Shown here: positions 1 to 10,794 of the stretch, in pieces | How positions within the stretch are numbered: the first letter of the stretch is position 1 | How the letters are laid out: each line of letters starts with the position of its first letter | Source of the DNA: Calliphora vicina | Lineage: Eukaryota > Arthropoda > Insecta > Diptera > Calliphoridae | NCBI RefSeq assembly: GCF_958450345.1 | Contig: NC_088783.1 | Span: forward strand, 88,809,895 to 88,873,894 | Length of the DNA: 64,000 nt | Reading direction: 5' to 3' | Made by a program: the position numbers and the translations under genes | The notes under the pieces: generated by a model | Database searches by the model: none | Told to the model about the DNA's origin: nothing | The model's input: the letters and a program-made list of their open reading frames with translations, nothing else

Positions 1-282
1 ATGAAGGGCTCTTTTCAGTTTTCGTACTGCTGCGGACAGCCTCTGCTTTGTCGCAGGTGATCTATTATGTTGCCATTCTCTTCTGAGTCTTCGCTTTTCG
101 AGAAGAAGTGTTTCAATATCCGAATTTGAAATAGGCGTATTAGTTTTTGGAGGGATTTGGCACCTAGAGTGTTCCAGAGCCGAAACAATCAATGACGTGA
201 AGTCATTGACGGTCCTATCTATGTCTTCCTCACACTGTAAATTAGGATTTGTGTGGATATGACTTGACATGAAATGCCCCAT
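1..282 (-). pseudogene. Non-LTR retrotransposon ORF2 fragment (endonuclease-RT linker, jockey-like)
   Basis: The minus frame from about 282 down to the window edge stays open for about 94 codons. It reads IETLLLEKRRLRREWQ and then LSAAVRKLKRALH. A basic Arg/Lys-rich stretch of this kind lies between the endonuclease and reverse transcriptase domains in ORF2 of jockey/I-type LINEs. The catalytic RT part would lie beyond position 1, so the fragment is cut by the window. Just upstream (higher coordinates) the sequence becomes A+T-rich and non-coding, which suggests truncation rather than a full element. Family assignment is by motif recall only. A host gene is unlikely but not excluded. Confidence 0.55.
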
Positions 283-1084
283 ATAAATAAAATAATTAAA
301 CAAATAAACTTAACACTTTGTCCACCGACGGTACTTATAAGTACCTAACAATAATAGGCTTTAAACATGGAAAGAAAACATATTTTCACCCTTTTTGCCC
401 AAAAGTCATTGAAGTATATCATCTTTGGAATAATATATTTCTTAGGAGTAAATAAAGACTTTTTATAAAAGTATTTGATATTGTTGAAAACCATAGGACT
501 TGAGGATTGATATTTTTGTAAAATTAAATAATTTTATATAATTTTGGTACTTCATTTACCTTAAAAACTAAATTATAATATGGTGATTTTACACGAATAA
601 AAATATTAAATTTTAATTAATCTAAAATTTTAACAGTTAAAGATATCATAACAAAATTTGGAACCAATATAGACTCAAATGTCCTTAAATCAATGGCAGT
701 AGAATTTTTTACATTTTTTATTTTTAAATACCGAAATTCATAAAACGGGGAAAATGTGTTCAAAAAACTGTTTTTTTTAAGAAACATATAGACAATTCCA
801 TATCATCGTACGTGACATTTGTACGCCTATATTGTGGAACATATTTTTCAAATATAAGAGTCTCTGAAAAATAATTTGGTCATTATGTTCCATTCAGAAT
901 GTACTATATTTTAAAATAATAAAAAGGTCTTACGAAACATTGTTGTCCAAAATATCGAGCGAAGTAATTGTGTATCGTACGTGACATGAAACGGAAGTCA
1001 TTTTGAGGTACATGCAGAAATAATCGAACATTTTCGAATCGTGAGAGGCGTTATGTTTTCTTTTAATTTAAGTTGCAAATTAGC
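283..1084. repeat. A+T-rich DNA with a dispersed repeat (395-790)
   Basis: No gene is seen. From about 395 to 790 the sequence runs parallel to 52640-52960. Shared phrases include TATTGTTGAAAAC, CTTAAATCAATGGCA and GGAAAATGTGTTC, in the same order and similar spacing. The second copy is in the central spacer of the foldback at 51818-54047, so this is a dispersed mobile repeat of unknown class. Confidence 0.55.
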
Positions 1085-1475
1085 AGCCTCACTAAACATT
1101 AGTGATAGTGAGTTAAAAAATTTTGCACTAAAAATTAAATTAGTTGATTAAAAAAAATGCAATCATCAGTTTATTGCAACTTTTTTACCTGCACTAATTT
1201 GAGTGCAACTTCAAATTGTGCACTAAATTTTTAAGTTCAAAATGGTTTAAGTTTACTTCTGTGCACTAATTTAAAACTTAAGTTTTTTATTTTTCGAGTT
1301 TAGATTCTACAATTTCATGACCACATATTTTGGAAAATTTAGTGATAGCTTTTTTTATTGCAGGTTAAAATTTAGCACTAATTAATTGTGCAAAAATATA
1401 CATTATCACTAAAGTTGATAAAAAATAGTGCAACTAAATTTTTTGCAATTTTATTGAGTGATAGTGCACTACCCC
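1085..1475. repeat. Block dense in CACTAA / TTAGTG motifs, possible MITE
   Basis: The heptamer GCACTAA or close variants, on both strands, recur roughly a dozen times in 390 bp (for example 1127, 1192, 1220, 1262, 1374, 1406 and 1457). The left edge (CACTAAACATTAGTGATAGTG) and the right edge (GAGTGATAGTGCACTACC) carry related motifs in opposite orientations, as in subterminal repeats of a DNA transposon. No target duplication was identified and there is no coding content. Confidence 0.35.
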
Positions 1476-1554
1476 CAACTATGCTAATTGGGAGCTTAGT
1501 TTTAATCGCAATTTTAGCTTAAAACTAGAATCAGTCACGACTTTTAAATAATTA

Positions 1555-1920
1555 TTTCTTTATTTGCCATATACATTTGCTGTTAGTACAATAAAAGAAA
1601 AATGGAGAAAATCGGGAAATATTTGGACCCGCTGTTATCAAAAAACTGGAGTAGGGTGGGTAAAAATGCTGAAAATTTAATTTTCAAATGCGAATATCTC
1701 ATAAGTTATAAGAAGTAATTGATAGCTAGCTCTATATATGTAATGGTTTTGAAGTCGAAACACAGCCGAAGAAATAGGATCGTTTTAAAAATTGAACATA
1801 CCCGAGGTGTCCTACTGGGGTACTCTGGCCGCACCCCTGGTGGGCCCATGCGATCAAAATTCTAAACTTAAAGTCAACAGCACTTCTTCTTTGCGCATGT
1901 CCGATTTCGTTCAAATCTGA
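1555..1920 (+). repeat. Dispersed repeat, three copies in window
   Basis: Parts match 45750-45935 in inverse orientation (AAATGGAGAAAATCGGGAAA and GAATATCTC elements) and 49735-49880 directly (GAAATAGGATCG, AATTGAACATACCC, CTGGTGGGC). The open frame inside is not conserved between copies. The class is unknown, but the 49.7-kb copy runs into Helitron-like sequence. Confidence 0.5.
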
Positions 1921-3257
1921 CTAAGGATTTAGAAGTTACAGATTTATTTCCCTAGTTTTTGCAGTTTCAATAAAACTTAAAAATTTAATTTTTCCAATCA
2001 ATTGAAATAAAAAATTGTACTCAATTAAGAGCTAAACTTACGTAGATTTTAAATCCATAAATAGTTTTTAAAATTTTCATTTTAATTTCACGTTCTTGTT
2101 CTGTTCTGCTCTGCTCAAAAACAGGCTTTTTAGTGAAAACCTAAAAGTGCAAATATCTCGCAAATATGCTGAATAACATTTTTGCGAAACGAAGTAGAAA
2201 CATTTTAGTGTATGTATCGAAAATATAACTTCCAATTGACGGCAGGGTTTATACATATATAAAATATATTGATGGCAGTGTGTGTGTGTGTGTGTGTGTG
2301 GATAAATGATGGAGAATGTAATGTACACAAATGAACCATGCATATGTACGTTTGTACAATGTACATACGAGAACTCGTCTAAATGCCACGTTTGTTGGCC
2401 AAGAAGCACCACTGATGCCACCGATGGTTCAATTCTGGTTTGTGTATGAGTGGATGTATGTATCTATGTATGTTTGTAGATAACTGTGTTTATTTATACA
2501 ATACATTTAGGTCGCATTATTTAGGCAGCAGGCACTTGTTCTGCCAGCTTTTGGTACTGACGAAAATAAAAAATGATTATCCTGTATTTAAAATATATAG
2601 TGTTTCATATCGTACATATGTACATACATTCATAAACATACACATATAGTGTATGTATGTATGTTTATGTATGTGTTTTTAAGTGATACCCATATGAACG
2701 AAATTCATAGGCTTTTTTGTCTCTTTTGACTGCCTCAGATAAAGAACGGATGTTGTTTGGATGGGAGCTTGGTAATGGCATTTCAGTTAATGTTGTGCTT
2801 AAGCGAGGGAGGGGATTACTACGGAGGTGGTGGGAGCTATTGCTGTTACTGATGCTGATGGTGACGGTGACGGTGAGGACGATGATGATGAGGTTGTTGG
2901 TAGTGAAGTGGCAATGGCTCTAATGCTGCTGGGTAACCAAGTGAAGTATAAAGAGCTATTTCCTTTATTGGTTTTGTATTTTATTTTACGAGAACATAGT
3001 ATGTATAGTGTGTTTGTTTGTTTGTTTGTTTCGATGTTTGCTTCCATCAATATTACCTCAAGGCATGAATGTATGATGGCTTTTTATATGTGAAACGTTA
3101 ACGGGGCATATGGGATTGATATGACAACAAAATGTCCTCTGCTAACACATTGATAATACAATTTTATGAAGCGAATGCGAATTTTGAGTAGACATAAACC
3201 TACACATCCACACACACATAAATACATACATATGTATATACGTTTGTATATAAATAC

Positions 3258-3288
<31 letters not shown>

Positions 3289-3300
3289 GAATACAAACCC
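1921..3300. other. Microsatellite-rich intergenic DNA
   Basis: No gene is seen. There is a GT run at about 2278-2300, TATG/CATA runs at 2456-2475, 2650-2675 and 3200-3290, a TTTG run near 3011, and an imprecise GAT/GGT trinucleotide stretch at 2845-2900. The acidic peptide this trinucleotide stretch could encode is low complexity, with nothing gene-like around it. Confidence 0.6.
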
Positions 3301-4339
3301 ACTACTTATTTCAATGAAATGTGAATAATTTAGGAAAAAAGCAAAACATATACTGTTAAGTAAAATTGGATACACATGCAAAAAAATACACACTTGGGGG
3401 AATTGTACGGAAGGAAATGTTATTGCCTTTGATAGCCGAAATATAAATTGGATATTTCTGACTTCACAACAAATGCTCAAATTCATCCTGCTGTCATTCA
3501 ACCTTTCAACTGATTTTCTATTAAAGACATCATAAATCATATTCTACTATGCGAACTTGAAAGCGATATAAAACAAAATGTGAAGAATTTTTAAGAAATT
3601 GCTAGACGTTTTTGAAAGCGTACTTATCTAGGCCAGTAGTTCGCACAGTTGTTTGCTTCACGGAACCATTGAGAATTGTCTACAGTTTTGCCTGTTTTTA
3701 TAAAATTAACGAATTTCTAAACGAACGATCTTTAAATGAATTTGCGCAAAGCACATGTCATGGAATTTTGAAGATATTTCGACAAAATTTGGTACATTTC
3801 GTTCAGTCCAAGTACGAAGTTTGAAATCGGTCTATTATTGTCCTACCTAAATTTTCTTGTTAAATAAGTAACTTTGAAGCCTCATAACTTTTTAATGGTT
3901 AGTGTTAGTTTTTGATGCGGATTCGACTGATGCAATCAGATTTGCAATATATTCAACCATTTTTGCTCTACAGAAAAATGTGATCAAAATGCGCATCTTT
4001 AAGTGCGTTGACCACCACAAGGAGTGAAAATTTTCCAAAAAAAGGACGCCATTATTTTTATTTACGCAAAAACCTTCAAATCAAATTTTCGAAATTAACT
4101 CGAAATCACTTAACATGCACAAATATTTTACAATTATTAATATCGATATAAAATTTGCTCAAATAAGTTTTATATGCACAGATATCATGTTTTTAAATTT
4201 GCTGCGATCGGTCCATAATTTGCTCATATACTAGGTGCAGAACTTGACAGTGGTTTTACTACCACTTTCAACCGAAATCTTTTCATTTCATATGAAAATG
4301 AAGAAAAATGTAGAATAAATTCTAAAATAACTAAATACT
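3301..4339. other. Unclassified sequence with Helentron-like debris
   Basis: No gene is seen. The phrase GATCGGTCCATAATTTGCTCATA near 4207 and surrounding text resemble the interior of the element family at 27760-28400 and 61760-62545, so part of 3780-4230 is probably an old, divergent fragment of that family. Confidence 0.35.
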
Positions 4340-4900
4340 TGGTATGGGAGGTGCCACGCCCATTGTTCTGATCCCTATAGAGTATCCAAAACCGGTCAAC
4401 CGGTTTTTTCATCTTTGTAAACTCTACCGGTTTCGGATTTTTTTTACTTTTCGGTTTTTTGACAAACCGTCTTTTTAGACGCTTAACCGGTTTTAATGAA
4501 ATATATTTTCTAAAGCTCATTCAAACATATTTATAAAAAAAACTATGATACTATTTAATAAAAAATTGATTTATTTTATAGAAAATTGTAGCATTTGACA
4601 ACATTTCGTAAAAGATATAAACTAATTGTATAAATATAGTGCCTTAAGAATTCAAAAATGCTAAACTTCCGAAGATTTAGTACATAATTCTTAACACATT
4701 TCCTATTAGCGTCAACAAATAAAAATAAATTTAAGGAGACCATTTTCATATTAAATAAAAATTTAATATAAACTGAGTTTTTTTGAAGACAAAAGCCGAA
4801 CAGGTTTTTTTTAAAAGAAAATAATTAAAACCGGTTTTTTCAAAAACACACTTTTTCGGTTAAACCAGAAACAGGTTTTTTAAATTTGCCTGTTTTTTGG
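4340..4900. repeat. ACCGGTT-rich repeat
   Basis: Several ACCGGTT/AACCGG motifs cluster at both ends (4390-4500 and 4795-4880) with A+T-rich sequence between. The 41926-42872, 44795-45425 and 55068-55460 elements share this style. It is probably a decayed DNA transposon with palindromic terminal motifs. Helitron-like text (GGGAGGTGCCACGCCC near 4347) abuts it on the left. Confidence 0.4.
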
Positions 4901-4929
4901 AAACGCCAGATCGCACACAGTTTTATGTA

Positions 4930-6554
4930 CAGTCAGCGTCAAAAGAAAGTGTACAACTTGTTTTTACATTTAAAACGTTTTATTTACATATTAAAAAACA
5001 ATTTTTTCTCCAGTTCTAGTATATTTAACAAAACACTTAATTGTTCTCTTGCAATATATAAACAAAAAACTAAACTATTTCAACTGCAACAAAAACAGTA
5101 ACAACAAAACCAAAAATACTCCTTTTTTAACGCGTCAGAAAAAAGTGTACACATTTAGAATTGCAATAAGATTTTTCTAGCTACATAAAAAAATATATTG
5201 TTATTCTTTATTTTTGCCTAGATTATAATTTTTTGTGGATCTTGCTGCTAGTCTCATGAGATTTTAAGATAGTAGCTTTTCTTGTTTGTTCGCGAGAACT
5301 TTAAAACCAAAATGGGAAAAAAGAAAGTAAGTCATAAAATTTAAAAATTAAGGCAAATCGTCACGTGAAATCTCTTCTATAATAGGAAGAAGCCATAATA
5401 CTGTAAAAAAAATTATAGAGAAACAAAAAAATTTAGAATTTTAGAAGATCAGCAACGTGCCGGGACACCAAAACGCCTTAACAACCTTGAAATACGATCG
5501 ATTGTGAGAGCAGTGAAGAAAGTATTAACAGTAAGTGCAGTAAAATTATGCGAAGAATTAACAGATTCGTCTGGAGTGAGAGTTAGTAACAGTACGGTTC
5601 GCCGAGCGCTACACCCAAATGCTCTATATGGTGGAGTTCCGAGAGAATAACCCCACATTTCCAAACGAAATAAAGAGCGACTTCGAGAATTCGCAAACAG
5701 GTATAAAAACCAAGAAAATTGTTTTGGAATAATGTGCTGTTTACGGACGAAAGCAAGTTTGAGATTTTCGGAAGTAGAAAAAAGAGTAAAATTTGGAGAA
5801 GAAAAAATCAAGAGTTCGACCAAAAAATGTACTATCCACCGTAAAGCATGGTGGTGGTTAGGTGATGGTGTGGGGGTGTATGGCGGCAAGTGGCATGGGA
5901 AAACTCATATTTATTGATAGTTTGATGAGCAAAACCGATTACCTAAACATTCTTATAGAAAATATGGAAGCCATCATTAGAAAATTAAATCTAGACCGAA
6001 CCTGGATCTTCCTACTATCCGAAGCATACTTCTTAACTTGTTAAAGAATGGTTATTGTATCATACACCGAAACAACTGGAACAACCCCCACAGTCACCGA
6101 ACATTAATCCCATTGAACATCTGTGGTAGCATTTGGACAGACAGATCAGAAAATGAAATATTACCAGCAATGACTCTCTACACGAAATCCTGCAGGAAGA
6201 GTGTCTCAACATCCCAACATCTGTGACATCAAAATTGGTAGAATCAATGCCAAGGAGGCTTGAAACTGTTTTAAAACCCAAAAGATGTCAAATAAAATAC
6301 TAAACACGTTTTTTCTTCTAATTTCCCTAAACTGTACACTTTCTTTTGACGCGTTAAAAATGGTGTATTTTTGGTTTTGTTGTTACTGTTTTTGCTGCAG
6401 TTGAACTAGTTTAGTTTTTTGTTTATATATTGCAAGAGAACAATTAAATGTTTTGTTAAATATACTTGAACTGGAGAACAAATAGTTTTTTAATATGTAA
6501 ATAAAATGTTTTAAATGTAAAAACAAGTTGTACACTTTCTTTAGACGCTGACTG
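4930..6554 (+). mobile_element. Tc1-like DNA transposon with long IR/DR-type terminal repeats
   Basis: A 1625-bp element bounded by TA on both sides (4928-4929 and 6555-6556), the target duplication of the Tc1/mariner superfamily. The ends are inverted repeats of about 230 bp (4930 to about 5160, and about 6325 to 6554). Each carries an outer and an inner copy of a GCGTCAAAAGAAAGTGTAC-like motif, the IR/DR arrangement seen in some Tc1 elements. The transposase between them is inactivated, so the copy could only have moved with enzyme from elsewhere. The arms still match closely, with scattered substitutions. Confidence 0.85.
5312..6302 (+). pseudogene. Broken Tc1-family DD34E transposase
   Basis: Coding debris lies between the long TIRs, starting at an ATG near 5312 (MGKKK). 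In shifting frames one can read a helix-turn-helix segment (REISSIIGRSHNTVKKII), the first catalytic region FTDESKFEIFGS near 5738, VWGCMAASGMGKLIFID near 5867, and NINPIEHLW near 6102 with the last catalytic Glu. The DPKHT box near 6015 reads YPKHTS, so the second catalytic Asp codon is changed to Tyr. Several stops and frameshifts separate the blocks. It is a non-functional relic of about the usual Tc1 transposase length (about 330 codons). Confidence 0.8.
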
Positions 6555-6556
6555 TA

Positions 6557-7080
6557 AGTAATTTATGTATAATGATAACACTCTGATATAGCTCTCCAGA
6601 TATTCAATAATAACTGTTTAGTGTATATGGGGGAGGGCATGCGCTCAAATAATAATAATGTGATTCGAATAAAGTTTGATGACTTCCGATATTATTCTCT
6701 AGATATTCGAAAACAACTATTTAGTTTATATGGCCCGAACTATTTACTATGTATGGGAGTTACCACGCTCACTAATACAATACCGCCCGTTTTCAGCCTT
6801 ATTACTTACAAAGGTAACCAAATAAAGCAAAGTTTTAAAGTTCTCAATATTACAGTTCGTTAATAACTATTTAATTGGTATGGGAGGTGCCACGACCACA
6901 TTAAAATAAGTAGTCTTTTGTAGCTTCCGGATACGAAGAAAAATAAATTTCCATTAATGTTTTTATAGTGCTTTCAGTCACTTTGATCGAACAGATAGTA
7001 CATCTCCGTTTAAAATCTACCACACTTTTGGTCAACTTTTTTATGCTCTTTAATTCTCTACATTTTTGTACCATAGTGAC
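6557..7080. other. Helitron-interior-like debris
   Basis: No gene is seen. Two copies of a phrase like ATGGGAGGTGCCACG occur (about 6750 and 6878), each preceded by TTTAGTTTATATGG-like or ATTTAATTGGTATGG-like text. The same phrase recurs at about 4347, 9125, 12693, 12821 and 50027, often beside Helitron ends. Confidence 0.4.
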
Positions 7081-7084
7081 AGAA

Positions 7085-7690
7085 TGTCAAATCAGGCCAA
7101 AAATAAGTGGACGCATTAAAAAGTCTCATGAATGGAAGCATCCTTCCAGGTTTGGTTTCTTTTGCCGCAACTGCATATTGCATGTCATACCAAGAATTTT
7201 TTGGTAACATTTTCTGCTTTTGGGTCCTTAACATTTCTAAAACATTCCCTCGAGCATCAGCAACATAATATTATTGACCCGGAAGCTGCTAAACATTTTC
7301 CAGAACATACGTTTCGTCATCCATTATGCAGCAGGTTTTTTTTTATAAAATTTGACATCAATTTCCGTGCTCTGTCTTTGGCTTCTAAATTTTTAGCATA
7401 GTTCATGTCTGGAATTTTTTGATTTTTATATGTTTTCAAACCTGCATTGGCTTTAACTTTTCGTACCAATAAGTCCAAGTACTGAGCTAACCGGTCTGCG
7501 TACCAACCGGATGTGTTGGGAGCTCTTTTGAAAATGCTGTCTATTTATTGGCTTTAGATACATCAACGGACAATATCTCCCGATTCTCAGCACATTGGAA
7601 TCAGTTTGACGGCAGACCTTGGGTTGAGTTTTGTTGAAAATATTAAATAATTTTAGTACGCACTTACATATTTCTTGTCACTCATTTTAA
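7085..7690 (-). pseudogene. Mariner-type transposase relic
   Basis: On the minus strand, starting near ATG 7688 (MSDKKY), the debris reads SGWYADRLAQYLDLLVRKVK, then KNLEAKDRARKLMSNFIKK, then MDDETYVLENV. After a stop it continues QLPGQ, RGNVLEMLRTQKQK, and NASTYFWPDLTFCHYGTK. The MDDETY box is the first catalytic Asp of Tc1/mariner-superfamily enzymes, and the FWPDL...HY box fits the second. There are in-frame stops in the N-terminal third and after LENV, and the C-terminal third is missing. No convincing TIRs were found, so element boundaries are unknown. Confidence 0.7.
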
Positions 7691-7816
7691 TCAGATTAAC
7701 AACAAATGAACATAATTGACACTAAACATTGTAATACTTAGACATACTTTTCAAAGGTAACTAGGTAAAAAAATAATACTTTGGTTAAAAGTTTTAAGGA
7801 AAAACATGTGTTAAGC

Positions 7817-8915
7817 AGGGCTGTCAGATATGGCGATTTCTCGCCAAACGTGGCGATTTTTCATTGCCTTTGGCGACCAAAATTTCCAATTGGCGACATG
7901 GCGATTTTTTGGCGATTTACAGACTAGTTGGCGATTTATTTGGCGATTTTTTAACAAATTATTGGTTTTTCTTGAAATATTTTTTTTGATATTTATTAAC
8001 ACAATAGTTTATAAAATTAATCATTTATAATCTGATCATATGGATGCAGGTAGCATACATGATCAAATTGTTTCAACATTATTAACTTGTTCTTCTAAAA
8101 TGCCGTCATTTTAAAATAATAATGGAAATATTGATAACTTAATATGCTCATTAAAATTGGCGATTGGTTCGACGGATTCTTTGGAATCAGGAATCTATCG
8201 ATTTTGGCACAGAATTTGAAATGGAATTACAAAATATAAAACCATAGGAATATGATGTAGAAATTTTAAAAGAAAATAGTTTTTGGTACTTAAAAAAATT
8301 CGAAAAAAATTTTTCCAAAAAATGAAAAAACAACTTTGGCAAAAGAAAGAAAATTTTGTTTACTTAAAAATATTTAAAATTTTTATTTTGAAGTATAATT
8401 TGGTGAAGGGTATATAAGATTGGGCACAGCCGAATATAGCTCTCTTACTTGTTAAAGTATACAATGAATTTTCAATTTTGAAATGAAATGGAAATTTTTG
8501 GTAGTTCAAAATTCATTAACTTTATTTTTCAATAAAGGGGAATATGAATTGCAATGGTCAAAATTAGCATATATCACTTGGACTCAGATCTTTAAAGGTG
8601 AAATTCCAACAAAATTTGTTAGATTTTTTGCCACAAGTTTACAATTATTGAGATGCAGGTGGAACATTTCACTTTAAAGACAACCAGTAATTCATTTCAG
8701 CCGACAGATAAAATGTTAAAAAAGTTTAATTCTAATACAATGTATACTTTTATATCAATTTAATATAAATAACTAAATAATAACTAGATTTAAACCGAAA
8801 TAAATTTAGTATGTATGTTTTTACAATATAAAACTAAAAAAAAATATTTTGGCGATATTTGGCGATTTTTCGTTTAGCTTTTGGCGATGGAGGTAAAAAA
8901 AATCTGACAACCCTG
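7817..8915 (+). mobile_element. Non-autonomous hAT element with perfect 8-bp TSD
   Basis: The left end CAGGGCTGTCAGAT and the right end (complement CAGGGTTGTCAGATT) are inverted repeats. The flanks are the same octamer, GTGTTAAG, at 7809-7816 and 8916-8923. CAGGG-type termini with an 8-bp duplication define hAT. Both subterminal regions are packed with TGGCGATTT motifs. A second copy lies at 50892-51805. The inside carries a degraded open stretch (8483-8677) also found in the second copy, possibly the end of a hAT transposase, plus a Helentron-like 3' fragment that the second copy lacks. Confidence 0.85.
8297..8453 (+). mobile_element. 3' fragment of a Helentron-like (DINE-1-type) element nested in the hAT copy
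   Basis: The end reads GGTGAAGGGTATATAAGATT, then a GGCACAGCC hairpin, then CTCTTACTTGTT. This matches the 3' end of the element at 40004-40809, including its upstream poly-A-rich stretch. It is absent from the related hAT copy at 50892-51805, where about 50 bp of other sequence occupies the place. Confidence 0.7.
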
Positions 8916-8923
8916 GTGTTAAG

Positions 8924-10537
8924 GTTTTTTCGATCTAACTCCTTATTATACACAGATGTAATAATGTTAGTATATACTTTGTATGGAAGGTGCCACTCAC
9001 ACTATTGCTATAATGCATGTTTTTTTTCTAAAAATTTATCTGTGAAGCTAAATTAATTGTACGAGGTTTGAAAGCTCTAGATTTAACAGTTTTTCATATA
9101 TTCCAACTTCAGTATTTACTTTATATGGGAGGTGTCACGCCCTCATTTTAGCATAAATTCAATACTTAGTACTGATGCAATGTTTCAAGATATTTTTACT
9201 TTATGGAAAAATTCAAAAAATCTTCCAGCTGTGAGTGGCCTATTGCATTTGAATTTAAACCTGTAAGGTTTTCATCTCCAAATGAAAGTAAAAATATATA
9301 AATTGTGAATAAATTTTACAACATATTTTGTTGTTTATATTTTTTAACAAGAAACAATTCAGTTATTTTGAAAGGAAATTGACATTACATTGTGGAGCAA
9401 TTGCATATACTGGGACTATAACTATTACTGCCTCTACTTGCTACTCTTACGTATACACACGTATGTAGGTATATATATATATATATATTTATGTATATAT
9501 ACTTGTATATATTTTGTTCTTTCCCTCGGGAAGTAAATGGCAATCACCGGTTTGCAAAACAAATTCAATTCGAATTGAATAAACATTACAACAGTATGGA
9601 CTATAGACGTTACTATAAATTTTAAACTTGGTATTTACGCAGAGTTTTTCATGTGTTTGTGTGCACAAGAACATAGACCATTCATTCCATACTAGCCAAC
9701 AACCAGTTAACCCTCAAAATACAAAAGGCAACCACAAAATCCTTACGAACATTCTCACTTCAAACTTAAACTAATTTATGTTTGAGTGTTTGTATCTATG
9801 TATGTAAGGTCCGTCTGTCTATCCGTGCACGAGAGTCCTAGTACAAATGAGAGTAAGTATGTATGTATAAATGTGTATTAGAGTGGTTAGCAAAACACTT
9901 TGTAGCCACAGGAATATTAATGTTAAATTTGTTCAGTTCTGCTGACTGGCATTGGTTATAATAAAAATGGCGGCCGACGTCCAATATTAAATATATACAC
10001 ACACCCACACTTACACAATAGTCCATACATTCATATTGTTTTATTATTTAGAAATCAATAATGGACAGAGGAGGGGGTTTGTTAGAGATTTACATTGAGA
10101 AATGTTTATTCCATAAAATATGTTTAAATGTAAATGGTATGTGTGTGTGTGTTGATGAGTATATCCAGTTAGTTAGTATGTATCTACAAGTATTTACCTT
10201 AAATCTACAATCGCTGATTTCAGGAAGGGTGTAAGAAACTAAATATTTGAAATATTTCCAAGTTGCAAATCATGTTTGTGTCCATGTTTGTGTCCACAGC
10301 GAAAGTGGTATCTGTCTGTATTCATGCAAGACCGACATCTAATGCTGGTTACTCAAATGGCAAAGGAACAGAACAAATCTCGTGTACATTTGCTTTAGTA
10401 TTGATTAATTTTCGATTACAGTGAAGAGCAAATGTATTATTTCGGTCTGCAAGCCAGACGTAGTATATTATCTATGTTCGGTGAACCACGATTTAGATTA
10501 TTTTTCATCATTAAATGAGCATCTTGTAATGGTTCAT
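8924..10537. other. Intergenic; Helitron-like phrases then microsatellites
   Basis: 8940-9180 repeats the GGAGGTG(C/T)CAC phrase of Helitron interiors. 9201-10537 holds no recognisable gene or element. There is a TA run at 9471-9490, CA/GT runs near 10000 and 10140, and a GTCCGTCTGTCTATCCG stretch near 9810. Confidence 0.5.
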
Positions 10538-10794
10538 CTATCTATTAGGGTATTCATTCGACTAATGATCGTTCGATTAATCGAATAATTTCTTACGAAT
10601 AATTATTCGAACAATTTAGAAATGGCCATTTTCGAATAACGAATAATTCGAACAATTTTATGTAGAATAATCGAATAAAACGAATAAATAATCGAATAAA
10701 TCGAAGTTCATATATATTTTAATTAATTAAATTGCTTAAAATTTTTCATAATTCCAAATTTAAATAAGTAATAATGACTCACAAAAATGTATTG

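Noticed and set aside
2827..3093. Acidic 88-codon ORF with an Asp/Gly run
   Set aside because: It derives from GAT/GGT trinucleotide repeats with overlapping frames on both strands, and shows no domain or gene context.
5449..5889. 146-codon minus-strand ORF
   Set aside because: Antisense of the Tc1 transposase relic. The plus strand carries the family motifs.
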